64,000 bases of DNA from Clostridium sp. Marseille-Q2269. GTDB taxonomy: Bacteria > Bacillota > Clostridia > Clostridiales > Clostridiaceae. Position numbers and translations under genes: made by a program. The stretch spans positions 1 to 64,000 of the forward strand of contig NZ_CALSFS010000013.1 of assembly GCF_943736985.1 (NCBI RefSeq), written 5' to 3'. Position 1 is the first letter of the stretch, and the number at the start of each line of letters is the position of its first letter. Of the stretch, positions 38,851-49,604 are shown piece by piece. Under the pieces are notes generated by a model. It had not been told where the DNA came from. It made no database searches and saw nothing but the letters and a program-made list of their open reading frames with translations.

Positions 38851-39459
38851 TTAAACATTTTTACAAAGTATCATTGTTTGTTTATTAGCGGTTACCATGT
38901 CACTTTTATTTATAGGTTTGCCACAGATTTCACATATTACTTTATCATGAGATACTACTAAAGGCTTGGATTTACTTTTATTATATTTATTTTTTTTATT
39001 AGGTGGAGGATTATAAGTTATAGGTTTATCTGGAGTGTTCTTTTTTATAATATTATAATCTATTTTAAAAGAACTTTCTCCAAATAGCTCTAGTTCAAAA
39101 CGAGGAAATTCTTTATCATAAAATTCTTCTATTATTAATCTTGTTATTTGAGCATCATTAACTATAAGACCACTTTTTTCTATTCCATCAAATATACTTT
39201 TAGTTATGTTATTGGTATCTGGGTGGCGTTTTTCGCTTTTATAATACACTTTTAGTACCGCAATCAAGGATTCAGATAATACTTTGTTAGGATTTTGAAG
39301 CCTTGTTTCATAAGCTATTTTTTCTTCATATACTGCATATCTATCATGATATTTACCGGAATTTAAAGGCATTATAGCTCGTCCTTGTAAATTGAATAAT
39401 TTAAAATTAGATTTAGATATGGGGGACCCATCAACTATTACTTTGGCGTAGTTTTTCAT
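38851..39459 (-). CDS. RusA-like Holliday junction nuclease with Cys motif
   Basis: A 202-aa protein; RBS AAGGAG. Residues 1-130 fit the RusA fold: RHPDTNNITKSIFDGIEKSG and VNDAQITRLIIEE carry the conserved Asp residues and Lys. A basic linker (NPPPNKKNKYNKSKSK) joins a C-terminal CEICGKPI knuckle; only three Cys are seen, so the zinc site may be incomplete or shared in a dimer. RusA genes are mostly phage-borne, so it may be a domesticated phage gene. Confidence 0.75.
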   Translation of the reverse strand: MKNYAKVIVDGSPISKSNFKLFNLQGRAIMPLNSGKYHDRYAVYEEKIAYETRLQNPNKVLSESLIAVLKVYYKSEKRHPDTNNITKSIFDGIEKSGLIVNDAQITRLIIEEFYDKEFPRFELELFGESSFKIDYNIIKKNTPDKPITYNPPPNKKNKYNKSKSKPLVVSHDKVICEICGKPINKSDMVTANKQTMILCKNV

Positions 39460-39579
39460 ATTTAAACTCCTTTTGATATTCTGTAATTTATTATAACATA
39501 GTTCATCAGAAAATTTGGATATAACAGAGTCAATTTTGTGTTAGCTATACTTAGATAATTTTTTATGATAAAACTACAT

Positions 39580-39608
39580 TTGAATATCTAAATTCAATAA
39601 AGTATAAT
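39580..39608 (+). promoter_or_regulatory. tsaD promoter
   Basis: TTGAAT, 17-bp spacer, TATAAT, about 75 bp before the start codon. Confidence 0.65.
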
Positions 39609-39683
39609 GTAATTTAGATTTACAAAAGAGTGATAAAGTAAACAGTTGATATATAGTTGAGTACATAAAAAGGAGTAGAGATT

Positions 39684-40706
39684 ATGAAAGAAAACATAAA
39701 TATTTTAGCAATAGAAAGTAGTTGTGATGAAACTTCCGCAGCTGTGGTGGTTAATGGCAGAGAAGTTTTATCCAATATAATAGCTTCACAAATAAGCACC
39801 CATGAAAAGTTTGGAGGAGTGGTTCCAGAAGTCGCATCAAGAAAACATATAGAGGTTATAGGCACAGTTGTACAAGAAGCTTTAGAAGAAGCAAATCTTA
39901 CTTTAGATGATATAGATGCTATTGGTGTAACTTATGGACCAGGATTAGTGGGAGCGTTACTTGTGGGATTACAATATGCAAAAGGGTTAGCTTTTGCTAC
40001 AGGAAAGCCACTTATAGGAGTAAATCATATAGAAGGACATATAAGTGCTAATTTTATACAATATAAAGATTTAAAGCCACCCTTTATGTGCTTAGTGGTA
40101 TCAGGAGGACATACATTTATAGTTTATATGAAAGACTATGGTGAATTTGAAGTATTAGGTGAAACTAGAGACGATGCAGCGGGAGAAGCTTTTGATAAAG
40201 TAGCCAGAGCGATAGGTCTTGGATATCCAGGAGGACCTAAGATAGATAAGTTATCTAAAGAAGGAAATGAAGAAGCTATAAAATTTCCAAGAGCTAATTT
40301 TCACAATGATACGTTAGATTTTTCTTTCAGCGGAATAAAATCAGCTGTATTAAATTATTTAAACAAGAAAGAAATGAAGGGTGAAGATGTAAATAAAGCA
40401 GATGTGGCAGCTTCTTTTCAAAAATCTGTAATAGATGTTCTTGTAGACAATACTATAAAGGCTTGCAAGAGTAAGAAAGTAAATAAGATAGCTGTAGCAG
40501 GAGGAGTAGCATCTAATTCTTGTTTAAGAGAGACAATAATAACAGAATGCAAAAAACAAGGAATAGAAGTATTAATCCCCCCATTTATATTGTGTACAGA
40601 TAATGCAGCTATGATAGGTAGTGCAGCTTACTTTGAATATATTAAAGGAAGAAGAACTTCTTTAGATATAAATGCTGTACCAAATTTAAAGTTAGGCGAA
40701 AGATAG
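39684..40706 (+). CDS. tsaD: tRNA N6-threonylcarbamoyladenosine transferase subunit
   Basis: A 340-aa member of the Kae1/Gcp family, normal length. It transfers threonylcarbamoyl to A37 of ANN-decoding tRNAs together with TsaB and Tsa[15 protein letters not shown] (10-23), the metal-binding NHIEGH (H111, H115), VSGGHT and the late [15 protein letters not shown] are visible. RBS AAGGAG. No tsaB/tsaE are in the window. Confidence 0.97.
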   Translation: MKENINILAIESSCDETSAAVVVNGREVLSNIIASQISTHEKFGGVVPEVASRKHIEVIGTVVQEALEEANLTLDDIDAIGVTYGPGLVGALLVGLQYAKGLAFATGKPLIGVNHIEGHISANFIQYKDLKPPFMCLVVSGGHTFIVYMKDYGEFEVLGETRDDAAGEAFDKVARAIGLGYPGGPKIDKLSKEGNEEAIKFPRANFHNDTLDFSFSGIKSAVLNYLNKKEMKGEDVNKADVAASFQKSVIDVLVDNTIKACKSKKVNKIAVAGGVASNSCLRETIITECKKQGIEVLIPPFILCTDNAAMIGSAAYFEYIKGRRTSLDINAVPNLKLGER

Positions 40707-40750
40707 AACATGAGAAACTTTCAATAAAGGTAAAATTTCATATAATAATG

Positions 40751-40830
40751 AAGACTTTTTTTATAAATAATATGATAGTTTATAATAAAAATAAACTACT
40801 ATATAGCCTATAAAAAAAGTCTTTTTTATG
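40751..40830. terminator. Long nested hairpin after tsaD
   Basis: AAGACTTTTTTTATA and TATAAAAAAAGTCTT are perfect 15-bp arms; inside them TAGTTTAT and ATAAACTA pair again. It ends in a T run. The remainder of the 40707-41160 gap is AT-rich and carries only the pyc promoter. Confidence 0.75.
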
Positions 40831-41059
40831 GTATGTATAATTATTAATATTAATATTATAATATTGTATATATTAAAAAACTATTAATAATTATCTAAAA
40901 ATGTTAAAAAGTATCACTATATTACTGAATATAGTAAGATATAATTATATCATCATATTAAGTTTATATTAACAGTAAAGGAATTTTTTTATATTACAAT
41001 ACCTTTACAAAAATAATAAACTAGAATATCAAATGAAAGAAAAACAAGAAAAAATGCAA

Positions 41060-41087
41060 TTGAAAAATTTTATAAATTATATATAAT
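41060..41087 (+). promoter_or_regulatory. Pyruvate carboxylase promoter
   Basis: TTGAAA, 16-bp spacer, TATAAT, giving a leader of about 70 nt. Confidence 0.65.
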
Positions 41088-41160
41088 GTAGAGGTATATT
41101 TATAACTTAGAAAATAATGCGGTAAAAAAATAGGGTATTATATAAAAAAGGGGGATAACA

Positions 41161-44100
41161 ATGAATAAATTTAAAAGAGTGTTAGTAGCAAATAGAGGAG
41201 AAATTGCCATAAGAGTATTCAGAGCATGTCATGAGCTAGGAATAAGGACTGTTGCAATATATTCTGAAGAAGATAAATTCTCATTATTTAGAACGAAGGC
41301 AGATGAAGCATATCTTATAGGAAAAAATAAAGGACCTATAGATGCTTATTTAAATATAGAAGAAATAATACAATTGGCTCTAAAAAAAGGGGTGGATGCA
41401 ATACATCCAGGCTATGGTTTTTTATCAGAGAATTCTGAGTTTGCCAGAAAATGTGCAGAGGCAGGAATAGAGTTTATAGGACCTACATCAGACATGATGG
41501 AAAAGTTAGGAGACAAAATAAAATCTAAAATAGTTGCAGAAGAAGCTGGAGTATCTACTATCCCCGGAGTTCAAAAACCAATAATATCAGAGAAAGAAGC
41601 ATTAGAATTTGCAAGGTACTGTGGATATCCAATAATGCTTAAAGCAGCTGCCGGCGGCGGTGGTAGAGGTATGAGGATAGTTAGAACAGAAGAAGAATTA
41701 ATATCCTCCTTTAATAGTGCAAAAAATGAAGCTAAGAAAGCTTTTGGTATAGATGATATATTTATAGAAAAATATTTAGAAAATCCTAAACATATAGAAG
41801 TTCAAATATTAGGAGATAAGCATGGAAATATAGTACATTTACATGAAAGAGATTGTTCTATACAAAGAAGACACCAAAAGGTTATAGAATTTACACCAGC
41901 TTTCGCTCTTTCAAAGGAAAAAAGAGAAGAAATATGTAACGACGCTTTAAAAATAGCAAAAACTGTTGGATATAGAAGTGCAGGTACATTAGAATTTTTA
42001 GTAGACACTACAGGAAATCACTATTTTATAGAAATGAATCCAAGAATACAGGTAGAGCATACTGTTACAGAGATGATTACAGGAATTGATATTGTTCAAA
42101 GTCAAATATTAATAGCTGAAGGATTTAAATTAGATTCAGAAGAAGTAGGGATAAAGTCCCAAGAATCTATACAAACAAGAGGATATGCTATTCAATGTAG
42201 GGTAACTACAGAAGATCCATCCAATAATTTTGCACCAGACACAGGGAAAATAGAAGATTATAGAACGGGTTCAGGATTCGGTATTAGACTAGATGGAGGA
42301 AATGGATTTACAGGTTCTATTATAAGTCCATATTATGATAGCTTATTAGTAAAAACAACATCTTGGTCTAGAACATTTAATGATGCTATAAGAAAATCTA
42401 CAAGAGCTATAAAGGAATTTAAGATAAATGGTGTTAAAACTAATATAGGATTTTTGATAAATGTTTTAAATCATGAACAGTTTAAAAAAGGTCTATGTGA
42501 TACTAACTTTATAGAAAAGAATCCACAATTATTTGATATAACATCAAAAACTGATGATGAAATTAGAATATTAAGATTTATAGGTGAAAAGGTAGTAAAT
42601 GAAACCCATGGTATAAAAAAGGATTTTGATGTACCTACAGTACCAATAGTAGATGAAAATTTAAAATTAAGAGGAACTAAGCAAATATTAGATGGAAATG
42701 GACCAAAAGGATTAATAGATTGGATAAAGAATGAAAATAAGCTTCTTTTAACAGATACAACTATGAGAGATGCTCATCAATCTCTTATGGCTACAAGAAT
42801 GAGAAGTGTAGATATGTTTAAAATAGCTAAGGCTCAATCAGTGCTTGGTAAAGATTTATTTTCAATGGAAATGTGGGGAGGAGCAACTTTTGATGTTGCT
42901 TATAGATTTTTAAATGAATCCCCTTGGACTAGATTAGAAGAGTTAAGAAAAGCTGTACCAAATGTATTGTTCCAAATGTTAATAAGAGGAGCTAATGCAG
43001 TTGGCTATAAAAATTATCCAGACAATGTTATAAGGAAATTTATAAAACAATCTGCTAATTCTGGAATAGATGTATTTAGAATATTTGATTCATTAAATTG
43101 GCTAAAAGGAATGGAAGTAGCCACAGATGAGGTTCTAAATCAAAATAAAGTTGCAGAAACTTGTATGTGTTATACAGGAGATATATTAGATGAATGTAGA
43201 GATAAATATAGTCTCCAATATTATGTAGATTTAGCAAAGGAAATAGAAAAAACAGGAGCTCATATACTTGGAATAAAAGATATGTCAGCTTTATTAAAAC
43301 CATATGCTGCAGTTAAGCTTATAAAGGCATTAAAAAATGAAATATCTATTCCTATACATCTTCATACACATGATACTACAGGTAATGGTGTAGCAACAGT
43401 GCTTATGGCAGCTCACGCAGGGGTTGATATTGTAGATACTGCTTTTAATAGTATGTCAGGGCTTACAAGTCAACCAGCACTAAATTCTATAGTTGCAGCA
43501 TTAGAAAATACAGATAGAGATACAGGTTTAGATTTAACAGATATGCAGGAGTTATCAGATTATTGGAGCGCAGTAAGACCGGTATATAGTCAATTTGAGT
43601 CAGAGTTAAAATCAGGCTCAGCAGAAATATATAAATATGAAATACCTGGAGGACAATACTCTAATTTAAAACCACAGGTAGAGAGTTTTGGACTAGGTCA
43701 TAAATTTGAAGAAGTAAAAGAAATGTATAAAAAAGTTAATGAAATGCTTGGAGATATTATAAAAGTTACCCCATCTTCAAAAGTAGTTGGAGATTTAGCT
43801 ATATTTATGGTTAAAAATGATTTAACACCTGAAAATATATATGAAAAAGGGGAAAAAATGGCATTCCCAGATTCAACGGTATCATATTTTAAGGGAATGA
43901 TGGGTCAACCAATGGGGGGATTCCCAGAAAAATTACAAAAGTTGGTTTTAAAAGGAGAAGATCCTATAACTTGTAGACCAGGAGAAATGCTACCCTCAGA
44001 GGATTTTGAAAAAATAAGAGAGTATTTAAAACACCAATATGGTTTAAAGGCAACAGAAAATGATATTATAAGTTATGCTTTATATCCAGAGGTTTTTGAA

Positions 44101-44595
44101 AAATATTTAGATTTCTTACAAGAGTACGGAGATTTAACTTATATGGGAAGTGATGTATTTTTCCATGGACTATATGAAGGTGAAACTGCTGAAATAGAAT
44201 TACAAGAAGGAAAAACTTTTATAGTTCAATTATCAGAAATAGGTAAGGTAGACTCAGAAGGAAATAGAACAGTTGTGTTTGAAATAAACGGTAATAGAAG
44301 AGAAATGAAGATAAAAGATAAATCTAGTTTAATGGCACAAAGTATAGCTTCTAATAGTACAAAGATGGCTGATGCTTCAAATAAAAAACATATAGGTTCT
44401 AGCATACCAGGTACAGTACTAAAAGTTTTGGTAAATAAAGGTGATAAAATAAAAGAAGGAAATAGCTTGATTGTAATAGAAGCTATGAAGATGGAAACTA
44501 ATATAGTAGCCAGCTTTGGAGGCGTAGTAGAAAATCTCTTAGTAAAAGAGGGGGATCAAGTTAAATCAGGACAATTGCTTTTAGAATTAGAATAA
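41161..44595 (+). CDS. pyc: Pyruvate carboxylase
   Basis: An 1144-aa biotin enzyme that carboxylates pyruvate to oxaloacetate with ATP and bicarbonate. Biotin carboxylase domain at about 1-455 (GGGGRGMR loop, HLHERDCSIQRRHQKV), carboxyltransferase at about 525-800 (LLLTDTTMRDAHQSL, HLHTHDTTGNG), then the PYC allosteric domain and the biotinyl domain with Lys1110 in EAMKMET. Full length. It is monocistronic, with its own promoter and terminator. Confidence 0.98.
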   Translation: MNKFKRVLVANRGEIAIRVFRACHELGIRTVAIYSEEDKFSLFRTKADEAYLIGKNKGPIDAYLNIEEIIQLALKKGVDAIHPGYGFLSENSEFARKCAEAGIEFIGPTSDMMEKLGDKIKSKIVAEEAGVSTIPGVQKPIISEKEALEFARYCGYPIMLKAAAGGGGRGMRIVRTEEELISSFNSAKNEAKKAFGIDDIFIEKYLENPKHIEVQILGDKHGNIVHLHERDCSIQRRHQKVIEFTPAFALSKEKREEICNDALKIAKTVGYRSAGTLEFLVDTTGNHYFIEMNPRIQVEHTVTEMITGIDIVQSQILIAEGFKLDSEEVGIKSQESIQTRGYAIQCRVTTEDPSNNFAPDTGKIEDYRTGSGFGIRLDGGNGFTGSIISPYYDSLLVKTTSWSRTFNDAIRKSTRAIKEFKINGVKTNIGFLINVLNHEQFKKGLCDTNFIEKNPQLFDITSKTDDEIRILRFIGEKVVNETHGIKKDFDVPTVPIVDENLKLRGTKQILDGNGPKGLIDWIKNENKLLLTDTTMRDAHQSLMATRMRSVDMFKIAKAQSVLGKDLFSMEMWGGATFDVAYRFLNESPWTRLEELRKAVPNVLFQMLIRGANAVGYKNYPDNVIRKFIKQSANSGIDVFRIFDSLNWLKGMEVATDEVLNQNKVAETCMCYTGDILDECRDKYSLQYYVDLAKEIEKTGAHILGIKDMSALLKPYAAVKLIKALKNEISIPIHLHTHDTTGNGVATVLMAAHAGVDIVDTAFNSMSGLTSQPALNSIVAALENTDRDTGLDLTDMQELSDYWSAVRPVYSQFESELKSGSAEIYKYEIPGGQYSNLKPQVESFGLGHKFEEVKEMYKKVNEMLGDIIKVTPSSKVVGDLAIFMVKNDLTPENIYEKGEKMAFPDSTVSYFKGMMGQPMGGFPEKLQKLVLKGEDPITCRPGEMLPSEDFEKIREYLKHQYGLKATENDIISYALYPEVFEKYLDFLQEYGDLTYMGSDVFFHGLYEGETAEIELQEGKTFIVQLSEIGKVDSEGNRTVVFEINGNRREMKIKDKSSLMAQSIASNSTKMADASNKKHIGSSIPGTVLKVLVNKGDKIKEGNSLIVIEAMKMETNIVASFGGVVENLLVKEGDQVKSGQLLLELE

Positions 44596-44600
44596 TATAA

Positions 44601-44633
44601 AAAAAAGCACTGCTTGGGGAAGCGGTGCTTTTT
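44601..44633 (+). terminator. Terminator of pyc
   Basis: AAAAGCACTGCTT and AGCGGTGCTTTTT. In the rest of the gap to 44969 I see only a candidate promoter (TTGATA, 17 bp, TAGTAT at 44861-44889). Confidence 0.85.
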
Positions 44634-44969
44634 ACTATGGGAAGTTTATAATGGGTTTTACTAGTTTTATTTATCTATTTTATATATACATTATACAATA
44701 AAAAGGTGATTGTGTCAAAACATTAACAATAAAAATTCAAAAAATTATTAAAATAAAGAATTTATATTGGGGATATTATGATAATTATCGAATGATATTA
44801 ATAATTTATAATTTAAAAATGTCAATGATTTCTATATAATTGTTAAACATATAATTATTATTGATAGTTTTTAATGAAATATATAGTATAAGAAATATAT
44901 GGTATAATTAATATCACTATATAAAATAATAGGCATAGATAGTAAATTTAGAAAGGAGAAAATAATACC

Positions 44970-47897
44970 ATGAATTTAAATTTAGGAGAAACATATAATG
45001 GATTTAAATTGATAAATGAAGAAGAAATAAAAGAAATTAATTCTGTAGCCCAAGTATTTGTGCATGAGAAAAGTGGAGCTAAGTTACTTTTTATAAAAAA
45101 TGATGATGATAATAAGATTTTTTCTGTAAGTTTTAGAACTCCTCCAAAAGATAGTACGGGAGTAGCTCATATACTAGAACACTCTGTTTTATGCGGTTCA
45201 AGAAAATTTCCTGTTAAAGAACCATTTGTAGAATTAATAAAAGGTTCTTTAAATACATTTCTAAATGCTATGACTTTCCCGGATAAAACCATGTACCCTG
45301 TAGGAAGTACAAATGATAAAGACTTTACAAACTTAATGGATGTATACTTAGATGCAGTGTTGTATCCTAATATATATAAATATCCTGAAATAATGATGCA
45401 AGAGGGTTGGCATTATGAAATAGAAAATAAGCAAGATGATATAACATATAAAGGTGTAGTATACAATGAAATGAAGGGAGCTTTTTCTTCTCCAGAATCT
45501 ATATTATTTAGAAAGATACAAGAATCTTTATTACCAGATACCATATATGGCGTTGAATCTGGTGGAGATCCCGATCATATACCAGATCTTACACAAGAAG
45601 ATTTTAGAGAGTTTCATAAAAAATATTATCATCCGTCTAATAGCTATATGTATTTGTATGGAGATATGGATATATTAGAAAAATTAAAGTTTATAGATGA
45701 AAATTATTTAAAAGATTTCAATAAACAAGAAGTAGATTCAAAAATAAAACCACAAGAACCATTTAAAGAGCCTAAATATATGGAAGTTAAGTATCCTATA
45801 TCTAAAGAAGAAAAAATTGAAGATAAAACTTATTTAAGCTTAAACTTCTCTGTAGGTAAATCTATAGATAAAGAAGCATACTTAGCTTTTGAAATTTTAG
45901 AACATATACTTCTTGAAACGCCATCATCACCATTAAAGAAAGCTCTATTACAATCAGGAATAGGTAAAGATGTTTTTGGTGTGTATGATAATAGTATACT
46001 TGAATCTACAATTAGTATAATAGTGAAAAATTCTAATAATGATAAAATACAAGAATTTAAATCTGTAGTATTTGATACACTTAAAAAGCTGGTTAGAGAA
46101 GGAATAGATAAAAAATTAATAGAATCATCAATAAACTTAAAAGAGTTTAGTTTAAGAGAAGCAGATTATCAGGGATATCCAAAGGGTTTAATATATAATA
46201 TGAAATCTATGGAAAGTTGGCTTTATGATGAAGAACCTACAATGCATTTAAAATATGAAGATGTACTACAAAAAATAAAGTCTGCATTAAGTTCTAATTA
46301 TTTTGAAGATTTAATAGAAAAATATATTTTAAATAATAATCATTACTCAATTCTTGTTGTAAGGCCAGAAAAAGGTCTTGAAGAGAGAAGAATAGAAAAT
46401 ATAAGAAAAAAATTAAAAGAATACAAAGAAAGCTTAACAGATAAAGAATTAGAAACACTAATACAGCAAACCAATAAATTAAAGGAAAGACAAAATGAAA
46501 AGGATTCTATGGAAAATTTAAGTAAGATTCCATTACTTTCTATAGAAGATATAAATAAAGAAGCAGAAAAGCTTCCATTAGAAGAAAAAAATATTTTAGG
46601 AATTAAAACTTTATACCATAATGTATTTACCAATAAAATTTCATACTTTAACTTATATTTCAACACAAGGTCAGTAGAAAAAGAAAATATACCTTATACA
46701 GGGCTATTGGCATTTGTTCTTGGAAAAGTAAGTACAAAAAATTACAATTATCAAGATTTATCTAACGAAGTTAATATAAGTACAGGTGGAATTAAGTATA
46801 ATACAGAAACTTTTAATGTAAAGGAAAGTTATGAAGACTATACTCCTATGTTTATTATAAAGTCTAAATGTTTAACTAGTAATATTAAAGAACTTATGAA
46901 GTTGTTGTCAGAAATATTAAGTAACTCTAAATTTGATGAAAAAAACAGATTAAAAGAAATAATACAAGAATTAAAATCAAGATTAGAAATGATGATGTTT
47001 GACAGGGGACATATTGTAGCTGTTAAGAGATTATTTTCATATTTTTCATCTCACGGCAAATGTGATGAACTTTTATCAGGAATAGAATTCTATAAATTTA
47101 TTGTGGATATAGAGAAGAATTTTGAAGATAGATTTGAAGAAATAAGTAGAAATCTACAAGAGGTATTTAATCAAATATTTAATTCTACAAATTTACTATT
47201 AAGTATCACTGGGGAACAAGAAGAGTTTAATGGAGTAAGTAAAGAATTCAAAACATTATATGATAGTTTAAAAGAAGAAAAATTAAAATATAATAATTAC
47301 GAATTTGAATTTAACAATAAAAATGAGGGATTTTCCACTTCTTCTAAAGTTCAGTATGTAGCCAAAGGATATAATTATTTAAAATTAGGATATAAATATA
47401 GTGGAAGTATGCAAGTTTTAAGAACTATAGTAAATTATGATTATTTATGGAACAGGATTAGAGTACAGGGTGGAGCATATGGTGCTTTTGCATCTTTTGT
47501 GAAGAATGGGAATATGTTCTTTGGGTCTTATAGAGATCCCAACTTAGTAAAGACTATAGAAGCTTATGATGAAGCATTTAAATATGTATCTCAATTCAAT
47601 CCTGAAGATAGAGAAATGACGAAATACATTATAGGAACTATTTCTGATTTAGATACGCCTTTAAGTCCTGCTGCAAAAGGAGAAAAATCAACAGAAAATT
47701 ATTTAAGAAAAATATCTTATGAAGATATGCAAAAAGAAAGAGATGAAATATTGTCTACTAATAAGGAAAAAATAATAGCTTTCAGTGATATTATTAAAGA
47801 TTTAATGAAAGAAAATTATATATGTGTTATAGGTAATGAAGATAAAATAAAAGAGAATAAGGATAAATTTAATAATATAATAAATTTATTTGAATAA
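44970..47897 (+). CDS. M16C (presequence protease-like) zinc metalloprotease
   Basis: A 975-aa peptidase of the clamshell type with two halves. The inverted zinc motif HILEH lies at 67-71 with a downstream Glu (EMKGAFSSPESILF region), followed by M16C-associated and M16 C-terminal domains. Such enzymes degrade short peptides in the cytoplasm. RBS AAAGGAGA. Confidence 0.9.
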   Translation: MNLNLGETYNGFKLINEEEIKEINSVAQVFVHEKSGAKLLFIKNDDDNKIFSVSFRTPPKDSTGVAHILEHSVLCGSRKFPVKEPFVELIKGSLNTFLNAMTFPDKTMYPVGSTNDKDFTNLMDVYLDAVLYPNIYKYPEIMMQEGWHYEIENKQDDITYKGVVYNEMKGAFSSPESILFRKIQESLLPDTIYGVESGGDPDHIPDLTQEDFREFHKKYYHPSNSYMYLYGDMDILEKLKFIDENYLKDFNKQEVDSKIKPQEPFKEPKYMEVKYPISKEEKIEDKTYLSLNFSVGKSIDKEAYLAFEILEHILLETPSSPLKKALLQSGIGKDVFGVYDNSILESTISIIVKNSNNDKIQEFKSVVFDTLKKLVREGIDKKLIESSINLKEFSLREADYQGYPKGLIYNMKSMESWLYDEEPTMHLKYEDVLQKIKSALSSNYFEDLIEKYILNNNHYSILVVRPEKGLEERRIENIRKKLKEYKESLTDKELETLIQQTNKLKERQNEKDSMENLSKIPLLSIEDINKEAEKLPLEEKNILGIKTLYHNVFTNKISYFNLYFNTRSVEKENIPYTGLLAFVLGKVSTKNYNYQDLSNEVNISTGGIKYNTETFNVKESYEDYTPMFIIKSKCLTSNIKELMKLLSEILSNSKFDEKNRLKEIIQELKSRLEMMMFDRGHIVAVKRLFSYFSSHGKCDELLSGIEFYKFIVDIEKNFEDRFEEISRNLQEVFNQIFNSTNLLLSITGEQEEFNGVSKEFKTLYDSLKEEKLKYNNYEFEFNNKNEGFSTSSKVQYVAKGYNYLKLGYKYSGSMQVLRTIVNYDYLWNRIRVQGGAYGAFASFVKNGNMFFGSYRDPNLVKTIEAYDEAFKYVSQFNPEDREMTKYIIGTISDLDTPLSPAAKGEKSTENYLRKISYEDMQKERDEILSTNKEKIIAFSDIIKDLMKENYICVIGNEDKIKENKDKFNNIINLFE

Positions 47898-47901
47898 TAA
47901 A

Positions 47902-47937
47902 AATAGTATGTTGTAAATTTGCAACATACTATTTTTA
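47902..47937. terminator. Bidirectional terminator
   Basis: AATAGTATGTTG and CAACATACTATT are perfect arms with T and A tracts on both sides, placed between the convergent peptidase and cstA genes. Confidence 0.85.
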
Positions 47938-47944
47938 TATTATA

Positions 47945-49363
47945 TTATTTTGCTATGTCTAAATTATCTTTTTTTGAAGTAGTTTTTTTCAAGAATAATC
48001 CCAAAACTGCTAAAGCTACCACAATGCCTATAGGATATCCAATTGAAGGGTTAAGTTTAAATCCTTCTGGAGCTACAAGTATATAAGTTATAGAAACTGC
48101 AGTCATAAAGGTAGCAGGTATAGTTGCCATCCAATGAGATTTATTTATATTATATAAGTAAGCAGCTGCAGTCCATAGAACTATCATAGCTAGGGTTTGA
48201 TTTGACCAAGCAAAATATCTCCAAACAACATCGAAATTTATTTTTGTTAACACAAAACCTATCACGAATAGAGGAATACTTATTGCTAATCTATTTTTTA
48301 TAGGTCCTTGTTCATAATTTAGTAAGTCTGCAATTATAAGCCTAGAACTTCTAAAAGCTGTGTCACCAGAAGTTATAGGACATGCAACAACTCCAAGTAT
48401 GGCTAAGGCTCCACCTATTTTACCAAGAAGAGAATTTGAAATAGTGTTTACTACCCAAGCTTGTCCTCCGTGAGCAGCCATTTGCTTACCAAGCTCTCCA
48501 GTGTTGCCAAAGAAAGTCATTGCAGCGGCAGCCCATATTAAAGCCAGTATACCTTCAGCTATCATTGCTCCGTAGAATATTTGTCTTCCTTGTTTTTCAT
48601 TTGTTATACATCTAGCCATTAATGGAGATTGAGTTGAATGGAAACCAGATATAGCTCCACAGGCAATTGTTACAAACATTAATGGCCAAATTGGAAGTTT
48701 TTTAGGATGTAGATTTGCTAATGTTATTTCTGGTATATGATAACCTTTAACTATTAAGCAAGTAGCAACTCCTATAGCCATTATAAGTAAGCATAAACCG
48801 AATATAGGATATATTTTACCTATAATTTTATCAACAGGAAGCATAGTTGCAAGAATGTAGTATATAAATATTACATATATCCAAACTACTTTATTGTATC
48901 CAGTTAATGTATTTAAAAGACCAGCAGGTCCTATTATAAATACAACACCAGTAAGAATTAAAAGTATTACTGAGAACCCTCTCATAAATTGTTTGAAACC
49001 AGGTCCAAGATATTTACCAACTACTTCTGGAATACTTGCGCCATCGTGTCTTACAGATAGCATACCTGAAAAATAATCATGTACTCCACCTGCAAAAATA
49101 GAACCAAATACAATCCATAAGAATGCAGAAGGTCCCCAAAGTGCACCTGCTATAGCGCCAAATATTGGACCTAAACCTGCTATATTTAAAAATTGAATCA
49201 TAAAAATTTTCCAAGCGGGCATAGGAACAAAATCTACTCCATCTTCTAATCTTATAGCTGGAGTTTTTATTGTTTCATCAGCCCCAAACATTTTTTCTAC
49301 TATTTTACCATAAATTAAATAACCAATAACAAGTGCTATTAATGAAAGAAAAAATGATATCAT
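47945..49363 (-). CDS. cstA: CstA-family carbon starvation/pyruvate transporter
   Basis: A 472-aa protein with about 13 membrane segments; start ATG 49363 after GTAGGAGG. Family blocks are clear: FGAIAGALWGPSAFLWIVFG, GGVHDYFSGMLSVRHDGASI, ISGFHSTQSPLMARC and CPITSGDTAFRSSRL. CstA/BtsT proteins import pyruvate or peptides. It is divergent from a LytS/LytTR pair, the same regulator type that controls pyruvate transporters in other bacteria. Confidence 0.92.
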   Translation of the reverse strand: MISFFLSLIALVIGYLIYGKIVEKMFGADETIKTPAIRLEDGVDFVPMPAWKIFMIQFLNIAGLGPIFGAIAGALWGPSAFLWIVFGSIFAGGVHDYFSGMLSVRHDGASIPEVVGKYLGPGFKQFMRGFSVILLILTGVVFIIGPAGLLNTLTGYNKVVWIYVIFIYYILATMLPVDKIIGKIYPIFGLCLLIMAIGVATCLIVKGYHIPEITLANLHPKKLPIWPLMFVTIACGAISGFHSTQSPLMARCITNEKQGRQIFYGAMIAEGILALIWAAAAMTFFGNTGELGKQMAAHGGQAWVVNTISNSLLGKIGGALAILGVVACPITSGDTAFRSSRLIIADLLNYEQGPIKNRLAISIPLFVIGFVLTKINFDVVWRYFAWSNQTLAMIVLWTAAAYLYNINKSHWMATIPATFMTAVSITYILVAPEGFKLNPSIGYPIGIVVALAVLGLFLKKTTSKKDNLDIAK

Positions 49364-49604
49364 AAAATTACCTCCTACCCAATACAATCGATTACATATC
49401 GAAATTTAAATTATATAATAATGATAATATAGTATTAAATTTTTATTAACAATATTATTATGAAAGAACATAAAAACACATTAAATTGTAAAAAAATTTC
49501 CCTGTTTAGCAATTTAGTATAGAAAAAATATTTATTTATTGTATAATTTATTAAAGAATATTTAATAAATTATATATAATACTGTAATTTAAGGAGAAAA
49601 ATCC

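Noticed and set aside
46343-46666. 107-aa reverse frame opposite the M16 peptidase
   Set aside because: Shadow of an AT-rich coding strand, with the Leu/Ser/Phe-rich composition typical of complements of Lys/Glu-rich genes.
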